From Albidovulum sp. (GTDB taxonomy: Bacteria > Pseudomonadota > Alphaproteobacteria > Rhodobacterales > Rhodobacteraceae), in the NCBI GenBank assembly GCA_028823855.1, contig JAPPFL010000035.1:1-32884 (forward strand): DNA of 32,884 bases. Direction: 5' to 3'. The translations under genes and the position numbers were made by a program. The notes beneath the pieces are model-generated. The model was not told the DNA's origin. It did not search any database and saw nothing but the letters and a program-made list of their open reading frames with translations. Shown here in pieces: positions 8,891 to 18,900 of this stretch (positions are counted from its first letter, which is position 1; the number at the start of each line of letters is the position of its first letter).

Positions 8891-9787
8891 GTAGCCTATA
8901 TTCTTCGGAAGAATTGGAAGAAGTTGTTGTTTTTTGGGCTGATTTGATTCTGATGCCCCGGATAGTTTCGCGTGTTTTGGGACAAATGGTCCCGCGTTAA
9001 TCCGTTCTGGCTGGAGGGAGCTGCGCCGTCGCGGGTCGCGAGCATGTCCACGGGCTCGTCTCCTCCATGCAGCGAGAGAATATTGTCGCCGCCGCAAGGA
9101 TAAGCCAAACAATTTAGCGCTTTTGGGTGCGTACACGGCGCGCCGCTGCGACGTCGACCTGAAAGCCTTTCGGTAGCGCAATCGCTTCGAGTGATCCGCC
9201 GTAGAATGCACCGACTCTCGCTTGAAGGAAGAGTTCGACCGTCGCACGCGCGTTCGGCGGCGCGGACGTATTCTGCCCGCCCACGTTTTGGGTCGTGGAC
9301 CTCGTTGTCGATCAGGCGTTGCGACATTCCAGCGAAGCGCGCCAGACCGGGTCCGGTGGGTCACCCAATGACGACCTGCAGGCGACGGCGCAAAGAGGCA
9401 TGGCGAAAAGCCGTGCATGTTCAATTAATGTACTGTTCGTGAACATCCGTTTGGCTGAAATCGCCGAAATTTACCTTAATCGCTCTCGATTCTGCTATCG
9501 CTAAAATTTGCCAGCCCGGAGTTTCAAAATTTGATCAGGCTGCAAATTTGGATTTCGAATGGGTAGTACTAGGCATTAGACCATATCATACCTAGAAACA
9601 GGCGGCTTTGCCTTATTCGTCTCCTCGCGCATGCTATGCTAGTTTTGCTTCAGCAACCATGACAACTCGCATCGGTCCATTCGACGTCAAATTCGAACAA
9701 TGACAGCATCCGGAGCGATCGTTTTCTTTGGCCAATACCTTTGCGTTAAGCGAAAACAGCGATTTCAGGAGCGGGAAAGGCCTGCGG
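8891..9787. other. Gene-poor stretch between the dead transposase and icmT
   Basis: No gene is recognised. The minus-strand stretch at about 9120-9350 reads like protein in pieces (VGAFYGGSLEAIALPKGFQV) but has a stop and no family I know, so it may be another remnant. The part from about 9430 to 9700 is richer in A and T and includes a nearby repeat of the word CAAATTTG (9525-9550). No promoter can be assigned with confidence. Confidence 0.4.
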
Positions 9788-10144
9788 CTATGAAAGGCGC
9801 AAGAAAGTCTTCAAGGGATTTCGGATCTTTCGTTTTGGAGGCATTGCGCCGGGATCACAGGCTTCAAAAAGATAATCAACGGGCTCTCGCTGCAGTCTTC
9901 GGCTGCGCGCCGGTATTCTCGGTCCGTTGATCCAGGCGCGCAGCAATATCGGCAAATTTCCCGGATTGATGCCGCGGGTCTCGAGCTGCCAGAACACGAC
10001 CGCGGAAACGGCGAGCAAAACAAGCGTCCAAACACGGAAATGCAGCAGCGCGAGGCCAATGAACAGCACGATTCTCGCGTCGAAAACCAAAAACAATGCC
10101 GGCCTTTGGGTTTCGCGCCAATAATTGGTGTCGCCGAATTTCAT
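9788..10144 (-). CDS. icmT: IcmT (TraK) small inner-membrane protein
   Basis: The 118-residue product starts with the IcmT signature: NYWRETQRPALFLVFDAR, then two adjacent hydrophobic segments (IVLFIGLALLHFRVWTLVLL and AVSAVVFWQLE), then the loop ending in LLRAWINGPRIPAR. In characterised systems IcmT is a small inner-membrane Dot/Icm component of about 86 residues. Here it carries about 30 extra basic residues after the conserved part. ATG 10144 is chosen because it overlaps the dotB stop as ATGA and has GGAGG just upstream. The open frame extends further 5' but that part is an out-of-frame shadow of dotB. The order dotD-dotC-dotB-icmT equals traH-I-J-K of IncI plasmids. Confidence 0.88.
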   Translation of the reverse strand: MKFGDTNYWRETQRPALFLVFDARIVLFIGLALLHFRVWTLVLLAVSAVVFWQLETRGINPGNLPILLRAWINGPRIPARSRRLQREPVDYLFEACDPGAMPPKRKIRNPLKTFLRLS

Positions 10145-11361
10145 GCATCCTCCATTGCGCTTTCGTCGATGTCGCCGATGAGGCGCGCAGCATCCCGCCG
10201 GGCGATTGCCTTGGACTTGAGCCGATCCAGAACGGCTCTTCGAAGGCTCTGACGCAATGGCCGGTCGGCGCCGCCGGACTCGATGGCATCCTTTATTTTC
10301 CGAGGCCATTCGGAAGGCGGAACGCTAGCCAGCGATTCTCGGAATGGATCGTCGAACGAAAGATATTCGCGAACCGGTACGCGTCCGCTTCCGCCGCTCT
10401 TCGCAACCAGGTGCTGTACGGAGAAAAACCTCAGAGATGCGGCAAGATCGCCCGCCCTCATGGCCCTTTCCTTGGCCGGAAATACAGCCAGCAGGCGCCT
10501 GACTCCCTCCGCGACGGAACCGGCATGGGTTGTCGTATATACGAGGTGGCCGGTAAGGGACGCTTCGAGAGCGGCGGAAACTGTCGGGAGATCCCGGGCT
10601 TCGCCCACAATTACGATGTGGGGCTTTCTTCGCAGAGCGGAGCGAACGCCTGCGGCGAAGCTTTCCACATGGCGTCCTATTTCCGATTGCCCGACGATAG
10701 AAGGAGAACCGGACCGAATGGGTGCGATATCGCAGAACGCGTATTCGATCGGAGCCTGAAGATCGACGATCTTCACGGGCCTGGCCGAGTTTTCAAGGTG
10801 GCGGCGAGCCAGAGCGGCGAGCGTCGCGGATTTTCCGCTGCCCGTCGCCCCCGCGACGACGACGAGTCCGCTGCGCGGCGACATGGCTTCCGCCTCGGCT
10901 TCCGATATATCGGCAAATGCGAGGTCGGGCGTCGTTCGAGGAAGAACGCGAAACGTAATTTCGACTCCGAAGCCGTCGAAGCCGTGGACGCCGGTGGCGT
11001 TGACCCGAAATCTTTGCTTTCCTCCTTCGCCCAGATTGATCTCGTAGGAAAAGTCCAGAATGCGGAGCCCCTTGATTTCCGCCGATGCGTTTGGCGCCTG
11101 GAAGGTCTCGGCGAGAACGGCGTCTACTTCCGTAGGCGACCACGGTCGCCGACCGACCCGGTGCAGCAGGCCCGAAATTTCCGCGCGAGGCTGCTGATCG
11201 GACTGGATCGTTACGTCCGACGCGCCGGAATAAACGCAAGACATCAGCAGGCGCTTGAAGTCGTCCAGCGAGATTCGCGGCGGCTCGTTCGGCAAGAGCA
11301 GGCAGCCTCCGTTAGACGGGTCGATTTCAAGCGCGCGGGCGCGCCTGGCTTCATTTGTCAC
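10141..11361 (-). CDS. dotB: DotB (TraJ) secretion ATPase, PilT/VirB11-like
   Basis: This hexameric cytoplasmic ATPase powers the type IVB channel. The 406-residue protein is intact. An N-terminal domain (about 30-140) precedes the P-loop GATGSGKS at residues 171-178, the DLQAPIEY segment (200-207) that replaces the usual Asp box as in DotB, Walker B HIVIVGEARD with Glu254, and the His box GHLVYTTTHA at 271-280. The length is slightly above the Legionella protein. Translation starts at GTG 11361, which overlaps the dotC stop by four bases (GTGA), so the two are translationally coupled, as are dotB and icmT. Confidence 0.95.
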   Translation of the reverse strand: MTNEARRARALEIDPSNGGCLLLPNEPPRISLDDFKRLLMSCVYSGASDVTIQSDQQPRAEISGLLHRVGRRPWSPTEVDAVLAETFQAPNASAEIKGLRILDFSYEINLGEGGKQRFRVNATGVHGFDGFGVEITFRVLPRTTPDLAFADISEAEAEAMSPRSGLVVVAGATGSGKSATLAALARRHLENSARPVKIVDLQAPIEYAFCDIAPIRSGSPSIVGQSEIGRHVESFAAGVRSALRRKPHIVIVGEARDLPTVSAALEASLTGHLVYTTTHAGSVAEGVRRLLAVFPAKERAMRAGDLAASLRFFSVQHLVAKSGGSGRVPVREYLSFDDPFRESLASVPPSEWPRKIKDAIESGGADRPLRQSLRRAVLDRLKSKAIARRDAARLIGDIDESAMEDA

Positions 11362-12290
11362 TTGAGCGTACGCTCCATTGACGTCTCTTCGGATAGCGAT
11401 GCACGCGCGCCGGACGAATTTTTCGGATCGTCGATCCGGAATCCCGCCTGCGCGACGATTCGGGCAGTGCGCTCGCCGGTTCGCAAAATACTGGAATCCG
11501 CGGAATAAGCGGGACCGGTTGATTCCAGGGCAAGCTTTTCGATATTTCCTCTTTCAACCAGCCTTTTGTAGCGCAGCATCCCTTCGAAATCCTGTCGCAG
11601 CTTGGACAGTCTCGCTTCGAGTTCCGCATTCGCTTGCTCGATGCCGGCCTTCCATCCGAGTTCGAGCCAATTGCGGAATAGGATTTCTTCTTCGTCTCCG
11701 ACGGGCTTGAGTGATTCCGGAAGCGGGACGGGAGATTGCGGGTAGAACAGAACATAGTCGCGCCAGGTCGGCACCATGGGTGCAAGCTGGCCCCTCCTGG
11801 CGATCTCGTATCGCTCGTCGGCGGCGAAAGCGATGTTCGAGGAATCGGTTCGAACCAAGTTAAGCGAAACCGAGACCGCCGGAGGAACGACGTACCCCGT
11901 ACCCGACGGCGCGGGTTCGGCGACTTGGCGGAAATCGTACGCCATTGAGAGTTCGCGTCCTTTCCGTTCAAGGATGCCATGGATTTCCCAAGCCCTGCGT
12001 ATGTACCCGTGCTGGCTTCCGTATGCTTGCGCCGCGTCTTTCAAGGCCCGCAGGCGCAGTCCCGCGAGTTCGTTCGAAGGATCGGTTTCCGCGCGTTCGA
12101 TCGAGAGTTCTTCCGGTCTTGAGGGAGGTTCGGGTCCGCGTCGCAGATATTCGGCCGTTGGCGAAGCTTTCGCCCGCTCGAAAATCGCCGGGTCGAGCGT
12201 CCGGGAAGAGAAGTCGCATGCGGACGCGAGAAGCGAGCCGGCGCAGAGCAGCAAGGCCGTTGTCGCGGTTCGACTCCATTTACTTGCCAT
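11358..12290 (-). CDS. dotC: DotC (TraI) outer-membrane lipoprotein
   Basis: The 310-residue protein begins with a lipoprotein signal whose cleavage Cys is residue 25 (LLASAC then Asp). DotC helps place DotH in the outer membrane. Family landmarks are ALKDAAQAYGSQHGYIRRAW, the VPPAVSVSLN segment, TWRDYVLFYPQSP, GWKAGIEQANAELEARLSKL and QDFEGMLRYKRL. All lie in one uninterrupted frame. The residue after Cys is Asp, which in enterobacteria would favour inner-membrane retention; whether that rule holds here is unknown. The gene overlaps dotD by 11 bases and dotB by four. Confidence 0.93.
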   Translation of the reverse strand: MASKWSRTATTALLLCAGSLLASACDFSSRTLDPAIFERAKASPTAEYLRRGPEPPSRPEELSIERAETDPSNELAGLRLRALKDAAQAYGSQHGYIRRAWEIHGILERKGRELSMAYDFRQVAEPAPSGTGYVVPPAVSVSLNLVRTDSSNIAFAADERYEIARRGQLAPMVPTWRDYVLFYPQSPVPLPESLKPVGDEEEILFRNWLELGWKAGIEQANAELEARLSKLRQDFEGMLRYKRLVERGNIEKLALESTGPAYSADSSILRTGERTARIVAQAGFRIDDPKNSSGARASLSEETSMERTLK

Positions 12291-12786
12291 AGTCGAGAAT
12301 GATCCTATTTTCGACTGGCGAGAATTCGATTTCGCCGGATTCTGGCAACTGACCCTCTAGTTCGCGAATGATGTCCGCGATTTTCGCTTGGTAGACGTAA
12401 AGCGCGACATTCACTTTAGAGCCGCGAGCCGCGCCGCGAATTTCGAGGCCGGCATTCATGCTCTTTGCAAGCGCGGTAAGAAGCGGCTCGATGAGTCCGT
12501 TCCATTCGATCGTATAATTCAAGGTAATTTGATCGCCGGATGGAGGAATTTCGAGCGTTTCGATTTCTCGCGGAGGTGGCGGCGAATATATGGGAGTTTC
12601 GAGCGCATGGCTCGCTGCCCGCTTTGCCTCGGTCGCTGCTTCGGCGGCTTGCAGGATGGCCGCTTCGGAAGGATCAGAGTCTTCGTGGCTCGGCTCGGGT
12701 TCACTCGGTTGGGCCGCAAAGCAAGAGGCGGTCGCCAGAACAAGAATCAGCGCTTTTCCCATCCGCGATTGGGATAATGCATTCAT
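12280..12786 (-). CDS. dotD: DotD (TraH) outer-membrane lipoprotein
   Basis: The product of about 168 residues has a lipoprotein signal with the modified Cys at residue 22 (LVLATASC). An acidic and Ala-rich linker leads into the DotD fold: ITLNYTIEWNGLIEPLLTAL, then KVNVALYVYQAKIADIIREL, ending EFSPVENRIILDYGK. This periplasmic domain resembles secretin N-domains and works with DotC and DotH in the outer-membrane ring. ATG 12786 is chosen because it gives a compact signal peptide. The frame stays open to another ATG at 12822, and a third ATG lies eight codons downstream. This is the first gene of the dotD-dotC-dotB-icmT operon. Confidence 0.9.
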   Translation of the reverse strand: MNALSQSRMGKALILVLATASCFAAQPSEPEPSHEDSDPSEAAILQAAEAATEAKRAASHALETPIYSPPPPREIETLEIPPSGDQITLNYTIEWNGLIEPLLTALAKSMNAGLEIRGAARGSKVNVALYVYQAKIADIIRELEGQLPESGEIEFSPVENRIILDYGK

Positions 12787-13739
12787 GGAAGCCCCGCGAT
12801 TCGCGCCAGGCGGTTCGCCCATTCCCTTCTAATTCCATCCCGTGAATTTTCTTCGCCGGTAGGGAGCTAAATTCGCAAATTGCCGGTGGAAAACTCGGCA
12901 AGTCGCCGGAATCCGGAATTTTGCTTCGGCAAGATTCAATTCTCGGAAAAAGAAACGCGGAATCTATTGCCTGCTTCGATTTGAATGGCGATTCGGAGTT
13001 TCAAAGGAAATGGGAAATCAGGGCGAACTCGGAAGTCCGGCATCCGGAATCAACAGATCTGCAGCTTGCCTTGAATCGCTGCTAGGCCAAGTTTTGTCCC
13101 GGGCCGACGCCAGCCATGCCCCGCATTCACAATAGTGCGCAACGACGGTGCTCTGCCGACGATTGAATCCTTGGCCACGCCTAGGATTTACGTCTCTTTC
13201 CTTGAACCTGCGCGTTCGATTCCCTGCCGGACCCGCCTTGGCTTCCGTTGCAAAAATTTGAAAGCATGCGGCGGCGTCCTAAGAAATATTGCAGGCTATG
13301 GCGGAACAATCGTTGCAAATCTCGTGAAAAGTATTCCTTGTATCCTGAAGTATATTCGTCATTGCAAACCATTAAACGGCTGATTCCATTTGAAGTGAAT
13401 TTCCGTCGTCCCGAATAAAGCAAAAAATTAAGGGAAATATTTTCTGTAGATCATATTGGTAGACTTCTAGAAGTTCTGTAAATCGCGTAGGAATTTCAAC
13501 GCGGATATCGTTTCAATGCATATGGAACGATTTTCTTGCATCCTGTTTAATTCATTGAATTAAAATAATTAATCGTTTCGAATTCCGTGAAACGATTGCG
13601 TGATGCCCTAGGCTGCGCAATGAGCCGAGAAGAATATTCTGGCAAAAATTATATGAGCTGATTTCTTCATATCCAATAAGATATGAAATGTTATTGGCGT
13701 GCTAGTCGCCTTGCGCTCCAGCCAAGCCGACTAATGCCG
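12787..13739. other. Intergenic region with an AT-rich core, upstream of the dotD operon
   Basis: No gene is recognised in this 950-base gap. The part at about 13300-13700 is much richer in A and T than its surroundings and carries two inverted repeats described separately. The leader of the dotD operon must begin somewhere here. I see no clear -35/-10 pair close to dotD. Confidence 0.45.
13507..13597. promoter_or_regulatory. Two inverted repeats sharing the half-site ATCGTT, candidate operators
   Basis: The second repeat is perfect: AATCGTTTC (13571-13579) and GAAACGATT (13589-13597) around a nine-base spacer. The first has ATCGTT (13507-13512) and AACGAT (13526-13531) around 13 bases, flanked by further partial matches. 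Their centres are about 65 bases apart, near six helical turns, so one protein could bind both on the same face. They sit in an AT-rich island between the dotD operon and the Fic pseudogene. The bound factor and the controlled gene are unknown. Confidence 0.4.
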
Positions 13740-14986
13740 ATATCCGAATGAGACATCCTCGACCAAATCGCCGCGCAATCGAGTGCGCGACGGGAATATT
13801 TCAAGCGGAATGCCGTCCCCGGCGCCATCGGAACCGCAGTCTGGCGGGCCCTCAAGCGTCTAGTGGATTGAAATATGCTAGCGGTCTCCAAAGAGGGTCC
13901 GGCTACCGGTCAATGCCTGGCCGGAGCTGCTGTCGGCCGCGCCAAGCTGGCCACGCTGTATAATCTGAGAAGGCCGGTTGGCTACAGCATGGATTTCATC
14001 GACAAATGCGTAATCGGAAAGACTTTCTAACTGGATGCCGCCAACCGACGGCGGCTGAGAAATGCCGGCGCGCCCAAGTTGCCGCCCATGCGGGCGGGCA
14101 CGTACGCCCGGCGCATCCTTGTATCGCTAATTGCTGACTTGCCATGGTCGCCATCGCGAATGGAAGGCAACGCGTATTCGATCCTTGAAGCCGAGCGTCC
14201 GGTCTGGTTTGGCGGCGAGGCCTCCGGCAAGAACCGAGAGGAAGCGCTTATGATCCTCAGCCACGAGAAAGCGATCCAGTATCTTGCGGAATCCCTGGAA
14301 GATGTCGCGATCAGCCGACGCGACCCCGTCAACATTCATGCAATCCTTTCTGATGGCCTTTTCGCCGGCGCCGCCTTGTCCGGCAGCCTGCGCCGAATGC
14401 CCGTCGGCATTGCGCATTCAGGCTTCAGGCCTTCCGTCTTCCCGGCGACCGGTTCGTAATCGAGGAAGAGTTCGCCAAACTCGTCGAAAAGGCGGCCGCC
14501 ATCGGCGGTCCGATCGAACTGTCTTTCTTCCTGCTCGCCCGAATCGCCTATTTGCAGGCATTCGATGATGCCAATAAGAGAATGTCGCGGGTCGCCTCCA
14601 ATATCCCCTTGCGGAAGGCCGAACTTGCGCCGACGCCGTTTCCGACAATGGATGACGGAGATTGCATCGACGGGCTGATGGGAGTTTGCGAACTGAACAA
14701 CGTCGCTCCGCTGCGCGATGCCTAAAAGGAAGCCTTTTTTGCCTCGGCGGATTGCTATCGCTGCTTGCGTGCCGGGCTGGACGCGCCCGAAAGAGCCGCG
14801 CTTGCGTATCGCTCCTTCGTCCGAGAGGTTGTTCGCCGCTGCGCGCTTGAACGGAAAGAATTCAATCCCGCTCTTCCGGAGGCCATGGCCGGCGAAGCCG
14901 GCATTCCCGACGCGGACCGCGCGCATGCCGTCGATTGCATAGGGCGGGAGTTTCGAAGCCTGCGCGAAGGCAATGCCATTCGCTAA
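13740..14986 (+). pseudogene. Fic-family protein with N-terminal winged-helix-like part, decayed
   Basis: Fic proteins transfer AMP or related groups to target proteins. Pieces recovered in order are a possible DNA-binding start (GAIGTAVWRALKRLVD, then TGA), NLRRPVGYSMDFIDKCVIGK followed by TAA at 14028-14030, LPWSPSRMEGNAYSILEAER, a frameshift near 14430, FRLPGDRFVIEEEFAKLVEK, the Fic core AYLQAFDDANKRMSRVASNI, then TAA at 14723-14725, and a tail with SFVREVVRRCALERK ending at TAA 14984-14986. The core has the QxFxDxNKRxSR form of this Fic subfamily rather than the classical HPFxxGNGR. Three nonsense codons and one frameshift make it non-functional. It points the opposite way to the dot genes on its left. 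Confidence 0.82.
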
Positions 14987-15965
14987 CGGTTGCGGGCTTC
15001 CGGTCTGGAAGCCATCGGTCGCAAGTAGGCGGATTATCGCCCGAACAAGATCGCCGCGAAGACGAGGCCGCCCAAATGCCGCCGAGAAACAGTCTAAGCG
15101 CTCGCGCGCAGGTCCTCCGCCAATTTGGATCCTGACTTGCCGCGGCGGACCAATCCGGCCTTATCCCGGCCAAACTAGCCAGTCCGAATGCGCGTGCATT
15201 CTTTGCCGATACCGTCCGCGCCGACGGCTGTCGCTGCGCGCCGCGATGCTCGGAAATGGGGTTCAAGCCGATTCCGGCTCCAGCCCGTAGGCCTGGCAGG
15301 AATTCTCGGAACAAAATAGAGCGGCCAAGGCGACGGGACGGAAATTGGTTTTCAGAGTCTTGCGCCGCGCAGCCCCATGAGCATTTCGCGATGAATATTC
15401 CTGCTTCGTAGCGTTTTGGATGGGGAGGGCTGCGGGCTCACGAGTTCCAGATCGGCGCGCATCATTGAGCGTTTGCAGGTGCCAATCCAGGCGGTTTAGC
15501 GAAATTCTCGAATAAGGGTAGTCGGGCGCGGCGGGGGCAAAGCGCCCGCCGCTCATTCAATCACGCGTTTTAGCGGCCGGAGATTGCCCGGCTGATCGGA
15601 CCGACGGCGGAAGGATGCCGAGCTTGAGATGCCGACTGCGCGCGTTCCGATAATATATCGCGCATTTAAAATTATCCGGACGAACCGGCAGTCTCGAAAT
15701 CGATGAAGAATTCCCGACGACTCCCCAATGCTTTTTGCCCATTTCCTTCGCGGGATCGAATTCCGTTTCGACGTTTCCCGCGCTTTGGCGCGGCAAACCG
15801 CGCGCGTTTCGATACAAAAAAACAAATGCTCTATGTTGGTCAACTGCCTCTCGGGTTTGTCGCGGAAAAGTTGTCCGCTCTCGAATCAATTTTCTTTCGC
15901 GCGCGAGAGCTTCGATTTCAGGAAATGAATTTATTCTGGCAATAGACACTGTTCGGGATTCGACC
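14987..15965. other. Gene-poor stretch upstream of dotL
   Basis: No gene is recognised. The dotL frame is formally open for 77 codons before its ATG (from 15735), but that part does not resemble the DotL N-terminus and lacks a start with a ribosome-binding site. The rest consists of short shadow frames. A dotL promoter should lie in the last few hundred bases, but I cannot point to it. Confidence 0.4.
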
Positions 15966-18900
15966 ATGCCCAAGAGCGTAGCGGCAAAACGCGCCGATTT
16001 CGCGCCGCCGCCCGGCGGCATCGGCAGCGAAGCCGATAGCCCGCTATCCCTGCTGAGCGATTTTCTGTGCCGTCCCGATTCTCTCGCGATCCTATTCGTC
16101 ACGTGTATCGCGAGCGCGGCGCTTTTGCCGGGCGCATGGCTTTTTTCCGTTCCGCTAGCCCTGATTGCCGGCGTTTGGGCAACCACTCGCAAATACAGGC
16201 TTCCGTTTCGACTGCCGAAATCCTGGCCCGGGCCCGATTTCGGCAACGAGGTTCCCGGCGGGAAGGGCGGATACAAGCGGGCGGAGGGCATTCTATTCCT
16301 CGGCAACGACATGGCCAGCGGCGAAGAATTATGGATCTCCAACGGCGACGCCAGGCGGCACGCCTTCATCCTCGGAACAACCGGCGCGGGAAAGGCTCTC
16401 CCCTACGACGCCTTGGTTCTGACGCCATCCGGCTGGAGGAGGAATGGCGATCTCAGGCCGGGACAAAATGTGATTCACCCGTCGGGCGGACGAGTCAGTA
16501 TCCTTTCCGTTTACAGGCAGGGGCGGCTTCCCGTCGCGAGGCTGCATTTCTCGGACGGGCGAACGGCCGAATGTTCTCGGGATCATCTATGGAAGGTGCG
16601 CATTGCCAATCTGAACTCGTCGGGAAGCGACGAATGCGAGGACGGCTTCGCGGTTCGAACGGCGGCCGATATCGGTTTTCAGCTTCTCATGCAAAGAATT
16701 CGCGGCAGTGAAAGGCCGTCCGTGAAATTCTGCATTGAATTCGCCTCGCCCGCGACCGGCCCGCTGCCGGGAAGGATTTTGACGGCCGCCGCCGCCCGAG
16801 AAGCAGGACGGTCAAGCCTGGAGCGTCTTGCCTTTATGCCGTCCCTCGCCGGCGAACCGATCGACCGCTTGAAATGGATGGGCGAATTTCTTTCCGAAAG
16901 GCGCAGCAAGAGGGGGCTTGGCTTCGAAGGACGATGGATCGTGGCATCGGCAGCGAGCTCCGCCGATGGATGGCGCATGCGCCACTTGGCCTGGTCGCTC
17001 GGCGGCGCGGCTTTCGCGCTGGAAAAAGGAGGCGGCCTCTTTGTTCGAATGCAGTTTCCGCGGCAGGAGCATGCTGTCGGAGACGCTGAGCCCTGCGACC
17101 GCAAAATGTTCGAGGATGGGCTGGAGATCGTCGACGCGGAAGGTTTCCTGAGCGACGAAGAAAACATGGAATTGGGCAAAGAATCGGACGAGAACGCCTC
17201 GGGCGGTCTCGAAGCGACGCACCGATCCCTGCCGATCCTCGAAAAGGAAATGAGCTGCATTCGAACAGATGCGGAAGATGGCCTCTTCGTCATGGAGAAC
17301 TATCTCGCGACGCATAATACGGAACTCCTGCTAGGGCTTGTTTCGCAATCGCTCATGTGGTCGTCCGGGTTTCTGTTCATCGACGGGAAGGGCACCAGCG
17401 AATTTCATGCCAAAGCCTGGTCGCTTGCGTGCCGATTCGGCAGGCAGGACGACTATAGAATATTGAACTTCACGGACGGCGGCGGCGATAAGGGTGCGCC
17501 GGCGGGCGGGCCTAGCGTCCAGTCGAACACCATAAATCCCTTCTCGTCGGGTTCTGCCGACCAGCTTATGAATCTCGTCGTGTCGATGATGGGCGACACC
17601 GGAACTGGCACGAGTATGTGGCATGAGCGCGCCATGTCGCTCGTCGCCTCGACGATGAAGGCGCTGTGCGAAATGCGGGACGCGGGAGACATCCTGCTGG
17701 ATGTTCAGGCAATCAGGGACTACTTGCCGCTGGGAAGCGGCGTTCGCAAGGAATTGCTTGAAGGAAAAACTGTAAAGTCGGTATCGGACGTCCCTGCCGC
17801 CGCATGGACCGAAATGCGCAGCCGGGGCGGCATGATTGAACTCTATCTTCGCGCGCTGAACGACGAATTCTCAGACGACTCGCGATTGGCTCTGAAGGGC
17901 TTTTTCGATACGCTTCCCGGATTCTCGCTCGAGAAAGCCCTGAACGGCGAGAGGCAGGACGGCAAGGCGGCGGAGCAGTATGGATTTCTCTCCATGCAGC
18001 TGACAAAGCCGCTAGGATCGCTCGCCGACGAATTCGGGCACATATTTCGCACGCCGTTCGGCGAGGTCGATATAGAAGATATCGTACTAAACCGGCGCAT
18101 CCTGGTCGTTCTGCTGCCCGCCCTTCAAAAGGCGCCGGAACAGATGCGGAACTGCGGAAAGATCGTTGTCGCGCTCCTCAAGATGATGATGGGCAAAGCG
18201 GCGGGGTCGGAAATCGAAGGCAGCAAGCTCGAGTTGGTCGACGCGAAGTCGACGCGCTCTCCGGTTCCCTTTGTCGCCGTTCTCGACGAGGCTGGCTACT
18301 ACATGGTGAAGGGCATCGATACGATGATGGCACAAGCGCGTTCGCTTGGATTCATGATCATTTTGGCGGGCCAGGACATGGCCGCAATGCAGTCCGTGTC
18401 GCCGCAGATCGCTGAAACGGCATCCGCCAATGCGCGGCTAACCGCGGCCGGCGCGATGGAGGACGCTCAAAGGACGTGGGAATTCCTGCGCAGGAAGTTC
18501 GGCCGGCAAAAGACGGCCGTTTCGACGGGCCGAGTTGCGCGCGACGGCTTTTTCAGAACTCGCTGGGTTGACCGGCCGGATGTCAGTTTCACCGAAGTCG
18601 ACCGTGCCAGGATCGGCGATCTCCAGAAGCTCAAGGAAGGCGAATTCTACTATCTATTCGAATCGACGCTTGTAAAAACCCGCACCTTCTATATCGGCGA
18701 GAAGTGGGTCCCATGGATTTCGTCAAACAAGTTTCTGCGGATACGCGGTCCATGCGACAGCGCTCCCGGGCTCGATCAGACGAATGACCGCGAGTTCGTG
18801 GAAAGCTATCGCATGCTTTCAAAGTCATTTCTTGACCTGGCCTCTCTTGGGCGCCGTGCTTCGGATCTGCCCAAAAATCCGGCGGACGAACTGGCCCTCA

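Noticed and set aside
8321-9424. A 367-codon open frame on the minus strand that could be taken as an intact gene.
   Set aside because: Only parts of it follow the IS4 transposase; the rest is an Arg-rich shadow, and the true transposase homology jumps between frames with stops.
13600-13720. A CRISPR or other tandem repeat array in the AT-rich island.
   Set aside because: No unit recurs at regular spacing; only inverted half-sites are present.
15735-15965. An upstream extension of DotL by 77 residues.
   Set aside because: The extra residues do not resemble DotL N-termini, there is no good ribosome-binding site, and the ATG at 15966 gives the expected distance to the first membrane helix.
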